Shown here one piece after another: positions 54,231 to 64,000 of a stretch of 64,000 nucleotides of DNA (position 1 is its first letter; every line of letters begins with the position of its first letter). The DNA lies in assembly GCF_050908995.1 (NCBI RefSeq), contig NC_135121.1:744001-808000 (forward strand). The letters run 5' to 3'. The translations under genes and the position numbers were made by a program. Origin of the DNA: Andrena cerasifolii (taxonomy: Eukaryota; Arthropoda; Insecta; Hymenoptera; Andrenidae). The notes below the pieces were generated by a model that searched no databases, had not been told where the DNA came from, and worked only from the letters and a program-made list of their open reading frames with translations.

Positions 54231-55977
54231 CAACCCCTGGCAATAAGTTTGGAACCAAACGCAAAATACGAAATTAACGAGAAACACCAATATTTTTTAT
54301 GTATAATATGCAACGGTGTGTATATAAAACGCGTGGTAATGTTAAATTGGTCTATTTTAAAGTAAAAGCACCAAAAATAATTAAGAATTTTGTTTATTAT
54401 ATAATACAAAATATGGAAGAAACAAAATGTGTCAGGGAAATAAGTATGGAACGGACCGATGTTCTGGAAAAAAGTATGTAACATTATGAATTTGCAAAGA
54501 AATTAACAATAATTGATTTTATATTTATATTACCTAGTATTTTGTGACGTTCCCACGTGCACGTATCACAGCTTGTATACGTTTTGGCATCGATGTAATC
54601 AAGTTTTCACACTGTGATGGCAAAATTTGTTTCCATGACAGCTTAATGGCTTCCAAAAGTTAATTTTTATTTTTTGTTTTTTTTTGTCGCGTATAAATTG
54701 TTTCCAAAGTGCCCACAAATTTTCGATTGGACTTAAATCTGGGCTATTTGCTGGCCATTTTATGGTTCGAAGGCCTTTTTGTTGAAGGTAGTTTTGAACT
54801 ATCTTGCTTCGATGACAACTTGCATTGTCATGTTGAAAATAAAAATCATCCGAATCCTCGAACCACTGATCTAAACTCGGTATTAAAAAGTGTTCTAATA
54901 TATGAATATATACTTCAGAGTTCACAATTTTTATACAAAATGCATATTTGTCCAACTCCTTGAGCTGTCATACAGCTCCAGACCATATACGACTTTGGAT
55001 ATTTTATTTTAAAATTCAAACAATCTTCACTAAATTTTTCAATTAGTGTTCTCCACACGAAGTGTCCTGCATCATCTCCTCCTCCGATGCATACACGCGA
55101 TTCATCGCTGAAAACAACTTTACTCCAATCTTCTGTAGTCCAATGCGCATACTTCTTACACCATTCTAAACGTTTCTTTTTGTATTCCTTAATGAGAAAT
55201 GGCTTTGTCTTTGCTGTGCAGAAAGAATACCCCATTTCATGTAATCTATTTCGTACAGTTCGATCAGATACGTTCTGTGCCCACTTTTCATTAATTTCGT
55301 GAGATGTGGCTCTTCTCATTTTCTTTACGATCTGTCTTAATCGTCTGTCATCTCTTCTTGAAGTTGAGCGCGGACGTCCGCCTCTTTTGCGAATCACCAC
55401 ACTGCCCGTCTCGTTAAATTTTCCTTTTATTTTACTTACTGCACTTCGGCTACAATTCAAAATTTCAGCTACTTTTTGCTGAGTATTACCTTCTTTCAAT
55501 AATGCAATTATGCGTAACTTTAAATCGTTAGATAAATGTTTGCGTGGCGGCATGTTTTATTCATTCGACTTGCTTGTTTCCTGTCTCAAAAGAGTATTGA
55601 AAAGAGAATAATGAAATGAAAACCATGAACTAACTAACTAATATGCATGTACAAATGTCAGAAAATACTAGGTAATATAAATACTGAATAAATTATTGTT
55701 AATCTCTTTGCAAATTTATATTGTTCCATAGTCTTTTCCAGAACATCGGTCCGTTCCATACTTATTTCCCAGACACATTTTGTTTCTTCCATATTTTGTA
55801 TTATATAACAAACAAAATTCTTAATTATTTTTGGTGTTTTTACTTTAAAATAGACCAATTTAACATTACCACGCGTTTCACATATATATAGCGTTGCATA
55901 TTATACATAAAAAATATTGTTGTTTCTCGTTAATTTCGAATTTTTGCGTTTGGTTCCAAACTTATTGCCAGGGGTTG
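54231..55977 (-). mobile_element. Tc1-like DNA transposon with long terminal inverted repeats
   Basis: Both ends begin caacccctggcaataagttt and are inverted copies for about 316 bp (54231-54546 and 55662-55977). TA dinucleotides flank it at 54229-54230 and 55978-55979. It sits between the env stop and the polypurine tract of the errantivirus, so it came later. Transposase on the minus strand. Confidence 0.92.
54544..55553 (-). pseudogene. Tc1-like transposase, two frameshifts
   Basis: ATG at 55553. The N-terminal half has paired helix-turn-helix motifs (LRIIALLKEGNTQQKVAEIL, then RQIVKKM...ATSHEI) with a GGRPRS AT-hook-like linker between. The DDE core has the first D in VFSDESRV, the second in QHDNASCHR and the E in SPIENLWA. 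I count 34 residues between the last two, so it is DD34E, diagnostic of Tc1. A frameshift near 54930-54955 separates the first D from the rest, and another in an A/T-run near 54660 cuts the C-terminus (ITSMPKRIQAVIRARG near 54545-54600). Inactive as it stands. Confidence 0.88.
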
Positions 55978-56105
55978 TATTAAGGGACATATATTCCAGC
56001 GACAGTGAAAATAGCACTCATACATCTATTTCCACTACTAACCGTTCCGGTAGCGTACTTAAAGATAAATTCTAATTTCAATTTATCTTTATATAAGAGG
56101 GGAGG
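55978..56105 (+). promoter_or_regulatory. Errantivirus-like 3' untranslated region and polypurine tract
   Basis: Ends in aagaggggagg at about 56095-56105, a polypurine tract for plus-strand priming. Confidence 0.65.
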
Positions 56106-56434
56106 TGTAATGTACTGAACCATTACTTATCTAGTCAGATAGTCATCTCTGCAAACATGAATCAGAGTAATGTAAGCACAAAACCCATCCTGGCCTGCAG
56201 GAGAGTTCAAGGCCACTTGAGTGGGCTGTTTATTGCCCTAAGCCGAGGAAAAGGACGTGCCAGGGGAAATTTGGTGGCCAACGGAAAAGAGCGCTTGGCA
56301 GACTCGGAACGTAACTGTCGAGGAAGGCAGTCGACCGTTTTAAACGGTCTCTAGCAAATGCAAACTCTGTGTATTATTTTCGCATAAAATAAAGTGATTG
56401 TTAATTCCTTAAGTAAGAGGTTTACTCCGCTACA
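56106..56434 (+). repeat. 3' LTR of the errantivirus-like element
   Basis: Begins TGTAATGTACTG right after the polypurine tract and probably ends CCGCTACA (TG...CA, about 329 bp). It contains ataaaataaag near 56384, a possible polyadenylation signal. No 5' partner exists in the window, so the right border is an estimate. Confidence 0.55.
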
Positions 56435-56939
56435 GTAACTACTTTTGAGCTATGTAAACTACTGCTGCGTAAATGTAAACACTGCGTCATCCCTGCGACT
56501 CATCGTCATGTTAGCTAATGCGTCACCTACCCAAAATCTTGCAGTTCTGCCCTATCCCGTCATCCCCTCTCTTACATTCCTAAACCTTTAAAACCCCATT
56601 GCATTCCCTTATTCACGAGCATTACTATTTCAAAAGCCACCAGTCTCAGTCACAGAGTCCAGTTCGAAACAGTTGAATCTCCAATATCTTTAATTTAGTT
56701 GAATATCTTTATAAATATTATTCATAACAGGTACTTCAATTATCCTTGTGTCCATTACGTACATTTCCCTAGTTTTAACAATAGCGTCGAAGCTCCTTGG
56801 GATTAATCTTACTTTTGTTTTGTAGTATCAGATGAAAAGTTTGACCATACTCCTACGAGAACGATTTTTAAGTCATTTTTATTAGCTATTTTCCTGTTTC
56901 TAATCTGTTAGTTCTATATATACCATAAATTCTCTACAA
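56435..56939. other. Spacer, no gene
   Basis: No coding or repeat structure recognised. Confidence 0.5.
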
Positions 56940-57400
56940 GAGTTACATCCGCTGATTAAGGTGATAGAAAAAATTGCATTGAAGCATCATGTAATAGCCA
57001 TTCTCCTTTTTCTGTCAGCATGGGTAGGATCGGTATATCATCGAAAATATTTTACTCGCAAGACTACTTTGGCTGCACGTTCGGACAAATGACTTCGCAA
57101 AACGACGGTGTAACCTAAAGCATACATTATACCACCAATACGTAAATGCTAGCTTCTGACCACCGTTCTAAGCCATGCATCTTCAAACCATAACGCACCT
57201 ACCACCATATTTGTCTGCCGGTTGAATACTCTTTTCATAGAGTTCTGTATTTCGTTTTCTATAGGTAAAATTTGTCTCGTCAGGTCCAAAAATACTGAAT
57301 TTATTTTTGTCGCTAAATGTTATTCCAGTCCATTAGTTGCCAAAGCAACGCTTCTTCCCCACCCCACTGAAATATGTAAAATTAATATTCACTGGGGGGA
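56940..57400 (-). pseudogene. Tc1/mariner transposase relic
   Basis: In the minus-strand frames, fragments such as KFSIFGPDETNFTYRKRN, then GGRCVMV and RCMA (with stops between), resemble the middle of Tc1-like transposases. Reading is broken by several stops and shifts. No terminal repeats were found. Confidence 0.5.
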
Positions 57401-57889
57401 ATATCGGAAGTGTTTAACTCTATTTAACTTTTCCTGGGCACATATGTCCCACTCAGAAAAACTACTGGCACATATGCCCCAATTTTTAAAATTGACGTAC
57501 AACTTTCAAATTTGATTTGTAGCTATCCATAGCCTAGTACAATCGATTTCTATAAGATAATATAAATAAACTCCAAATAGAAAATAGTCGGGTCGAAAGG
57601 CTTAAATAGACTTTGACAAATCCCAACCATCTCGCACTATATGTATTCTTATCACTGATGGGTGGTTTTTCCTCACTGTTCTACCATATACACAAGGAAA
57701 GTGTTAATGTTATTTTCTCTGGTTTGAATAAAATGAATGAACATTGGATTTTATATTGATTTTCTTATAATATGATGCTGCTCTCTCGTTGTAAGTTTCT
57801 TTGGCTCAACTCTTCTTAATTTATTTTTTATAGTACCATTTTCTTAATATGTTTTTTTATCACATATCACAGTATAGAGAAATTCAACC
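57401..57889. other. AT-rich spacer
   Basis: No feature recognised. Confidence 0.5.
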
Positions 57890-58627
57890 TTAAGAGGACC
57901 TTTCGGTCTAGAACCCCCCCCCCCCAAAAAAAGGTGATATTTAGGAATTAATTGAAGGAAAACTACTATATATAATTTAATGGGATTTTTTGCATTCTAT
58001 TAAGGATGTCTTAGATTATAGAAATATATTTTTTGTTTTATAATTAATCAGTGCAGACGGCACTGGGGAGTTGTTAACTCAAGGCGTCAAAAAATTGATC
58101 CAAATCGGTGGGACCTGTATTTCAAAAATTTATTATCCGATTCGACTGAAACTTTTTTTATTTTAAACAATATACTACTGGCTGGGGGGCAGAAAAATAC
58201 AAAAATTACATTCTTTTAGAAAGTAACGACACTTCAAGTTTGAAATCACTTTTTCCCTATATTTTTGTTACTCTCAACGCCTTTGAAAATTATAAATGTT
58301 CAATTTTTGTATTTTTTCTGCTACCCCCCCCCCCCCTATCCAGAAGTATATTCTTCAAAATAAAAAAAGTTTCAGTCAAATCGGATAATAACTTTTGGAA
58401 ATACAGGTCTTACCGTTTTGAGAACACTGTTTCGAGAAAAACCCGTTTAAGTTTTACGTGGGCGCCGAGTGGCCGGTGTTCCCATGCATTTGCCGCTACT
58501 CAAGTGCCTATAACTTCGGAAATTGTACAAATTTCAACAAATCCTTTGAAACACGTATTCCTATAAGGTTGAACATTCGAAAAATGGAATAAAAAAAATC
58601 AACTTTCAGACCGGATGGTCCCCTTAA
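57890..58627. mobile_element. piggyBac-type non-autonomous element
   Basis: TTAA at 57890-57893 and 58624-58627. Ends read TTAAGAGGACCTTTCGGTCT and, inverted, TTAAGGGGACCATCCGGTCT. Inside is a second inverted repeat: 58105-58205 pairs with about 58300-58415 (for example gactgaaactttttttattt). TTAA target and short ends fit piggyBac. No transposase. Confidence 0.75.
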
Positions 58628-60802
58628 CATTTCATTAATTTGCCTATAACTGTAGCTACATCTACATAAAGAAATAATTCTTTTTCACACATATATTGGT
58701 GTTTCACTATATTTATGAGTCATAGTTTCTTTTCTAAATCAGAACATACTGTGTTCATACTTGAATAAAGAAAAATAATATAAACAGAGTCTGTTTACAT
58801 TCCTAACTTTCTGCTGTTACAATATATGTAAAAAAATAAAAAAACGTAAGGATGCAATAAATACTGCAAATACTGCAAATACTTTCTTGACCAAGAATAT
58901 TTTTGTTTTTCATAGATTAGTTTTAAACGATAAATTATTAACGCTTCTAAATGAGCATATAGTTTTTTGTAATACAATACTAAACAAAGTACATTGTATT
59001 AATGTGCCATTTGTTTACATAAAGTTATCACAAAAAAATGATTATTCATATACATTTTAGATCCAGTACATACCCATACAGCACTTAATATTGCAGATAC
59101 CATTGCCATATTTCTGTAATATTGTGAAAATGTTACCATGCAATGTTGCACTGAAATATTGTGAAAACAGTGTCGCAATATTCTGAAGCAACTATAACTT
59201 TGACAAATATGTGCATAGCGTGGGTTCTACAGTGTTTCTTCTAATTGGATAGAATATCTCATTGGCCGTTGAATATATGAAAAAAAAATGGTTATTATGA
59301 GAGTTGTTCAGTATGGAGGGAGACATTATTTTGTGTCAATAATTTTTTTGTACATGAGTTAATTTTTTAATTTAAAATATTTATAGTAGCATAGCACTCA
59401 TTGAATGGAAGTTATAGTATACACCTAGTATTACAAAACCCTAATGGGGATTATCAAAATGGGCCTTCGTTTTTGAGAAATTTAAGTTTTGCACGCTAGG
59501 ACTAGTTAAATTATGTAAGCCATGTTACCAATCAGCTGTGGCAGTAAAATGCGATGCTATTGGTTCTTCAGTACGAGTGCCTCTTGATTTTAGCATATTA
59601 TAGCATAAAACAATATTCACTTTGTTCTGATAATGATATTAATATTACATATTATTAGAGTAAGATATGTTGCAGCAATATTTCCTGCAATATTTCGAAT
59701 CATGAATGGACACGTCACTGAGATGTTTCTCAAATGTTGCGTGCCATATGAGTATAAACAGGTGTCCTTAAATTAATAAATATCTATCGCTGAACCTAAC
59801 CATTATAGTATCACCAATTGAACCTATTTGTCTTTCCCTTTCTCTGTTATGCTCATTTTCCCACTTCCTTCCTGCGTTCATTTTATTGACTCAATATCTG
59901 TGTTTCTTCCTGACTACTGTGCGTCGCCGAGATGTTATCGTAAGAAACTCTCTAGGGTCTGACTGGTATATCCTCATTGGCCTATGTTCTCTAACATAAT
60001 TATAGAGGGAGGGCACATGTACTTTCGCTATTGGCCAATGTGACAATGTCAACGAATACAAGAAGAGCGACCGGGAAACAGACAGTGCGAGCCAATGCAA
60101 GCAAAGAACCCCTCTTGTCCCTGTGCGTTTCTGAGGACCAACTTCTCGTCGACAAGAAGTCAACAGGGGTCAACATTTTTTTATGTTTTAACGTGAAGAA
60201 TACCTCTTTAAATTTGCTTCCATACAGGGGGGCATTCCAAAAAACCCGATGATAACATAATGCTCCGAATCTATGGTATATATCCGAAATCTAATTACAC
60301 CACTCGATAGCCAAAGAATCAAAGAATTTGTTGCGCTAAGGGAGTATCGTAACGCATCGCGCGCGGCGGAGGGGGGGCGCCGCTATTTTTGTTCATGTTT
60401 TCGCTGCGTCTGGAAACTTCCGTGACGTATAACTTCTGACTCGGCGTAGCTACGATGCTCGTTTTTATTGCAATCGACAGCTATTCCCGATATAAAAGAT
60501 TAGGGACGAGTAGTTACGCTGAAGGTATATGTAGGAAACTGGTTTCCTAAAGTTAAATAATATTTGATGATGTTCAGTACTTGTATAGATTTAACCTTTA
60601 CCAGAAATCTGGATGTATCGTATATGCCATTTATATAATATTTCTCATACCATAGGCCTATGATCGATAAAATTATAATGGAGTAATTATTTGTTTGTGT
60701 GATTTGCTTCCTGATCACGGCGGCAGGAAAACATTCTCTTGGAGGACATTGTACACGTATTCACGTTACCTGTCCGTACCCGCCGGCACAAACGTACCCG
60801 AT
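58628..60802. other. Long spacer, no supported gene
   Basis: AT-rich to about 59900; scattered 'caatatt' motifs at 59080-59200 and 59660-59700. GC-richer patches near 60050-60160 and 60350-60380. Open frames at 60031-60252 and elsewhere have no domain. Confidence 0.5.
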
Positions 60803-60993
60803 TTTTTTTTATCGCACCCCCCTAAATTGTGACACTTGATGCGAAAATGATATGTGCAAAATTTCAAAGTGATTGGACAATGGCAACCCGTGCCACAGTT
60901 GAGTTAAAGTTTTGAAATTTTAGTGATTTCTTGTCCGTTTCGAACATAATTGTTTTCGGCTATTTTGGAAGTATCAGTGAATATTTTTTCATA
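60803..60993 (-). repeat. Dispersed repeat family A, copy 2
   Basis: Reverse complement of 4693-4880 with moderate divergence; shares the 'aatattcactgatacttcc' end and 'tgtggcacgggtt'. Confidence 0.75.
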
Positions 60994-61023
60994 AAAGCAC
61001 AATTTATGAGATGTATAATAATA

Positions 61024-61518
61024 ATATCGTCGGTGATGCTGCAACACCGCGTATAAGCAGTTTGTAAATACCGCATATCTGCAAAAGTAGCAAAATTAAG
61101 ATTTCGTGCCCACGGTTGCCAAGCGCTGTTTCGCTTTTTTTAAAAGTCACGCCATGTGAAATAGCCAATAGGAAGCCGCCTTTTTACCAACGGGACCAGC
61201 AGGTTCAAAGATACCGTGAATCTGTCTCTCTTAGCAAGTTGGCGACAAAACCGCGCATTTACAGAGAAATCAGGTGAAGTGACGGCACGTTTGGTGCGTG
61301 AAAGTGACTTTACACAGCAATTAAGTATTTTTATGATAAATTGATGTTACTATTTATTACAAGGCGTGCTAAAACTGGCCCAAAAAAGTTCAGTCAAAGA
61401 TATCCCTTGAAATGGCTGATATATTAAGTTTTTTCTTCCTCCTGTAAAATCGGTAAAATGCAGAACCGCGGTATTTACAAACTGTTCATACGCGGTGTTG
61501 CAATATCACCGACGATAT
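61024..61518. mobile_element. 495-bp MITE with about 60-bp terminal inverted repeats
   Basis: Ends atatcgtcggtgatgctgca and the inverse of atatcgtcggtgatattgca, continuing with acaccgcgtat and cagtttgtaaataccgc. The flanking ATAT may be the target. No gene inside. Confidence 0.8.
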
Positions 61519-61851
61519 GTATGTTACTTACAAAAATATATACGAAATCTTTGAGTTTTATCTCTTAAAATTAGTATGTAACGCAGCATATAAGCTACTG
61601 TACGCAGTCGGGTGGTTGTTCGAGTCAAATTATAGTTCTTTTCATGCACAGAAAGTTTATTATTAGTTTTCCTAATAATGATTATAGTATTAGTACTTAG
61701 GAATGAAATTTGTTTACACAGTTGTAAACGAAATACTCTGTATTGAAATTTAAGTTATATGTTACAGATTGAAGGTAATAAATTAGCATATTATTAAATT
61801 CTGTGTATTTTTCAATATATATTCTGCGTTTGTAAATTTGCTTACATTACG

Positions 61852-62171
61852 GCAGGCTTGGAAATTAGCCCCCATAGGGCAGGTCTTGGCCCCCGCGGCG
61901 GCAGAGGTGCTTGGAGCGCCTCAGGCCCGTACCATATGAACCGCGCGTGGTGCATTGGGGCGATATTGTATCAATAGGTTTCCACATTGTCCCAGACAGC
62001 ACGATTTTCGATGCGTTTTCGTTTTGTCAACGCGCCACGCGCGGTTCACGTGGTACGGACCTGAGGCACGCCAAGCACCTAGGCCGCCGCGGGGGCCAAG
62101 ACGCGCGGCGGGAGAAAGGAGGCAATGCCTCTGAAAATTGGCCGCCGCGTTCACTTAATTCCCAAGCCTGC
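61852..62171. mobile_element. 320-bp GC-rich palindromic MITE
   Basis: Ends gcaggcttggaaattag and the inverse of gcaggcttgggaattaag. Inner blocks also pair: ttggcccccgcggcggc with gccgccgcgggggccaa, and gcctcaggcccgtacca with its inverse near 62055. The arms are much GC-richer than the flanks. Confidence 0.75.
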
Positions 62172-62754
62172 ATCAGCCTGTAAAGTCTCCTATAATCTCA
62201 AATTATTTGTAAAATATATTGTTTTTCTTCCTCATTTTTTGTCAGCAGATTATTATATTCTGATATAAGTTTGACATAACGTTCAGTGGTATCATTTACC
62301 ACTTAGAAATGTGTTGCACTTTGTAAACTTTTCTGATATAACATGTCGTTCTTCCACAATGAAGGGTCCTTTCCTAAAAAGTTTGTAGGTATATTGTACC
62401 TATTAAAAAATTTGGTTTGGAAAAACCAAACAATCTGCCTTAACCAAGTAAAACGCAGAAATATTCACGGTTGCCAGGTAACGATTTTTTTTCTATGATA
62501 TCAGAAGGATCTTTCATTAGAAGCATTTTCATAGGAAAAAGCCTGGAATATTCACACAGTTGCATACAGTAGCTAAACTGGAGCATTATATGTCAAGTTT
62601 AAGTGGGAATCTACGACACAAGTTTTTGAGTAAATTATTTAAAGTTGTGTCTAAATATCATTATTATACATATCAGAAAAAAACAATAGTTTTTAAAGGA
62701 ACTATTAAGTATTCCTTTATAATAGGGCAGTGTCAAATCATTTAAAAAATTTAC
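62172..62754. other. AT-rich spacer
   Basis: No feature recognised. Confidence 0.5.
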
Positions 62755-63256
62755 ATAAAGTCGCTAAAACTTCAAAACTTTAATTAAAGTGCAACACTGG
62801 TTGCCGACGTCCAATCAATTTGAAATTTTTCAGGGACCGCTCTTCTGTCTAGTGTTACAATTTTGGAGAGTGCAACGAAAAAAATCGGAAGTAGTGAAAT
62901 AAGACTTCACGCAGCCACGCATAATAGCTCCTACATTCTTGTACGCTAATTTTAATGGTAAAATTCAGAGATTTTGAGAATACTGTTTGAAGTCACACAG
63001 AAATAATACTATTATACACCTAAGAAACTGTACTTTTATTAAAAAACAATCACTAATTCCTCTATAATAGCAAAACACAATGATGTGCGAAATTAACGTG
63101 AAATCACTAAAATTTCAAACCTTTAACACAAATGTGGCACGGGTTCCCGTTGTCCAATCAGTTTAAAATTTTGCACGTATCATTTTCTCACCAAGTGTCA
63201 CAATTTAGGGGGTGCGACCAAAAAAAATGGAAGTTGAAAAATAAGGACCACCCTAA
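62755..63256 (+). repeat. Dispersed repeat family A, copy 3, with a diverged tandem unit
   Basis: 63065-63256 matches 4720-4912, ending aaggaccaccctaa. An older unit at 62770-62890 aligns with 63105-63240 (gccgacgtccaatcaatttg versus cccgttgtccaatcagttta), so the family is built from a repeated module. Confidence 0.7.
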
Positions 63257-63373
63257 CGTACATACACTGTGAAGCTTACGAATTAACTTTCCATAGCTAT
63301 GAGGTGCCAATTAATTGTATATTAAGTATTATATATATATATATCTTATGTTATATATAAAATAATGAAAATC

Positions 63374-63595
63374 TTACGGCAGTTTCATCTTCATGAAAAT
63401 CCAACAAGTAATAAATGATACAATAACGCTGATAAATCCAACACATATCAGAAGAATCCTGTTAAGTTTAGGAGTTGATGGACTATGTGTTTGATCTAAT
63501 ACTATAAATCCAATGCCACCTAGAGTGAAAAGAAAACTAGATGCTAATCCTTCCATAATATATTGACCATTTACACGATATGGCATAAACGCCAC
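63374..63595 (-). CDS. OSTC: OSTC exon 3
   Basis: Encodes the second half of oligosaccharyltransferase complex subunit OSTC: VNGQYIMEGLASSFLFT, a membrane segment, PKLNR, then a last membrane segment ending in MKMKLP. The acceptor (tattatag|GTGGCG) is at 63595. After CTG CC the sequence continues GTAAGA, which is both an in-frame TAA and a good splice donor. The protein family usually has a few more residues after KLP, so a fourth tiny exon is likely further left; I could not place it. Confidence 0.9.
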   Translation of the reverse strand: MAFMPYRVNGQYIMEGLASSFLFTLGGIGFIVLDQTHSPSTPKLNRILLICVGFISVIVSFITCWIFMKMKLP

Positions 63596-63671
63596 CTATA
63601 ATAGATAAAGACGGAATGAGCAAAACACTATTGAATACTAATATAAAAATATTCCTGCAATATTTACTTAC

Positions 63672-63745
63672 AGGTCGAGTATGGCCATGTTCATCAGTCG
63701 TTGAGCCTACGCTTGGTGGTTCCACAATTACATCATAGATTATAC
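63672..63745 (-). CDS. OSTC: OSTC exon 2
   Basis: 74 bases between an acceptor (tttttatag|GTATAATC) and a donor (CGACCT|gtaagt). Completes a split glycine codon with exon 1 and encodes IIYDVIVEPPSVGS then TTDEHGHTRP, the luminal loop that is among the most conserved parts of OSTC. Intron 2 is 76 bp, intron 1 is 88 bp, typical of insects. Confidence 0.92.
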
Positions 63746-63833
63746 CTATAAAAAATGTATCGAAATATAAACTATCTTTAATATTATGTAAATGAAAATT
63801 GATATAGAATATAAAATTTATAATTTATATAAC

Positions 63834-63972
63834 CTCCTGTGACTAGAAAATATGACAAAAGTATAAATGAAAACACGACCATAGCACTCGGTTTAGCAAA
63901 CCATGATGGCTTTTTTAACTTTAAATTAGGTACTTCCAGCACTAAAAATGGTACCCGGTACAAATATTCCAT
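63834..63972 (-). CDS. OSTC: OSTC exon 1 (start of the gene)
   Basis: Begins at ATG 63970-63972 with MEYLYRVPFLVLEVPNLKLK, a hallmark of this family, then the first membrane segment (VFSFILLSYFLVTG). Ends in phase 1 at a GT donor (acaggag|gttata). OSTC is a small multi-membrane ER protein of the STT3A-type oligosaccharyltransferase, which transfers glycans to asparagines of proteins being translocated. The three exons give 144 residues, against about 149 in the human protein. This is the only conserved host gene in the window. Promoter and 5' untranslated region lie at or beyond the right edge. Confidence 0.93.
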
Positions 63973-64000
63973 ATTTAAGAAAAAATTACAATATATACGT

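Larger units (their letters stand above)
39290..56434 (+). mobile_element. Decayed errantivirus-like Ty3/gypsy element with env and three nested insertions
   Basis: The order gag, protease, RT, RNase H, integrase, env, polypurine tract, LTR is that of insect errantiviruses. All genes are broken by stops, frameshifts and insertions. Without the insertions the element is about 7.3 kb. The left border is uncertain because no 5' LTR is recognisable. Confidence 0.8.

Noticed and set aside
58301..58340. Possible regulatory C-run near a gene
   Set aside because: It lies within the arms of a piggyBac-type element, not near a gene.
59960..60060. Short inverted repeat cattggcctat / attggccaatg
   Set aside because: Too short and imperfect to call an element.

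Overview
This is eukaryotic DNA, almost certainly from an insect and probably a hymenopteran such as an ant. It is a transposon-rich region next to one conserved host gene. Three things point to the host group: an errantivirus-like element with an insect-type envelope gene, a strongly purine-strand-biased LINE of a kind I associate with ant genomes (inference), and an animal OSTC gene with three recognisable exons at the right edge. No operon, CRISPR array or rRNA is visible.

Layout. 1-1908 is a large fold-back repeat. 3621-4524 looks like a solo LTR. 4693-4912 belongs to a dispersed repeat family that recurs near 60.8 and 63.1 kb. 7624-7711 is tRNA-like. 8337-9100 is a frameshifted zinc-binding transposon protein, cut by a 378-bp repeat (9101-9478) whose inverted copy at 38465-38830 abuts a piggyBac transposase remnant. 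9715-15846 is a full-length Ty3/gypsy element with near-identical LTRs and a pol broken by frameshifts. 18370-26300 holds a Mutator-like transposase fused to a YqaJ/lambda-exonuclease domain, split by a young Copia element (19200-23933, TSD CTTTG). 26.1-32.5 kb is a cluster of MITEs, fold-back repeats and minisatellites. 32826-34461 is a frameshifted pogo-like transposase that ends at a non-autonomous LTR element (34462-38234) related to the gypsy element.

39.3-56.4 kb is a decayed errantivirus (gag, pol, env, 3' LTR) that took three later insertions, each with its own target-site duplication: a 5'-truncated LINE (40939-42717, 17-bp TSD), an almost complete R1-like LINE with a three-unit 204-bp 5' tandem array (45720-52011, 14-bp TSD), and a Tc1-like element with ~316-bp terminal inverted repeats (54231-55977, TA). 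56.9-63.3 kb holds a Tc1 relic, three structured non-autonomous elements and two dispersed-repeat segments. OSTC (63374-63972, minus strand) is the only host gene I can defend.

How the parts work together: the elements can be ordered in time from their nesting. The errantivirus and the Mutator-YqaJ gene are older hosts; the LINEs, Tc1 and Copia came later. The most unusual item is the Mutator-transposase/YqaJ-nuclease fusion, which keeps the catalytic residues of both halves and carries a row of four short perfect hairpins at its 3' end.
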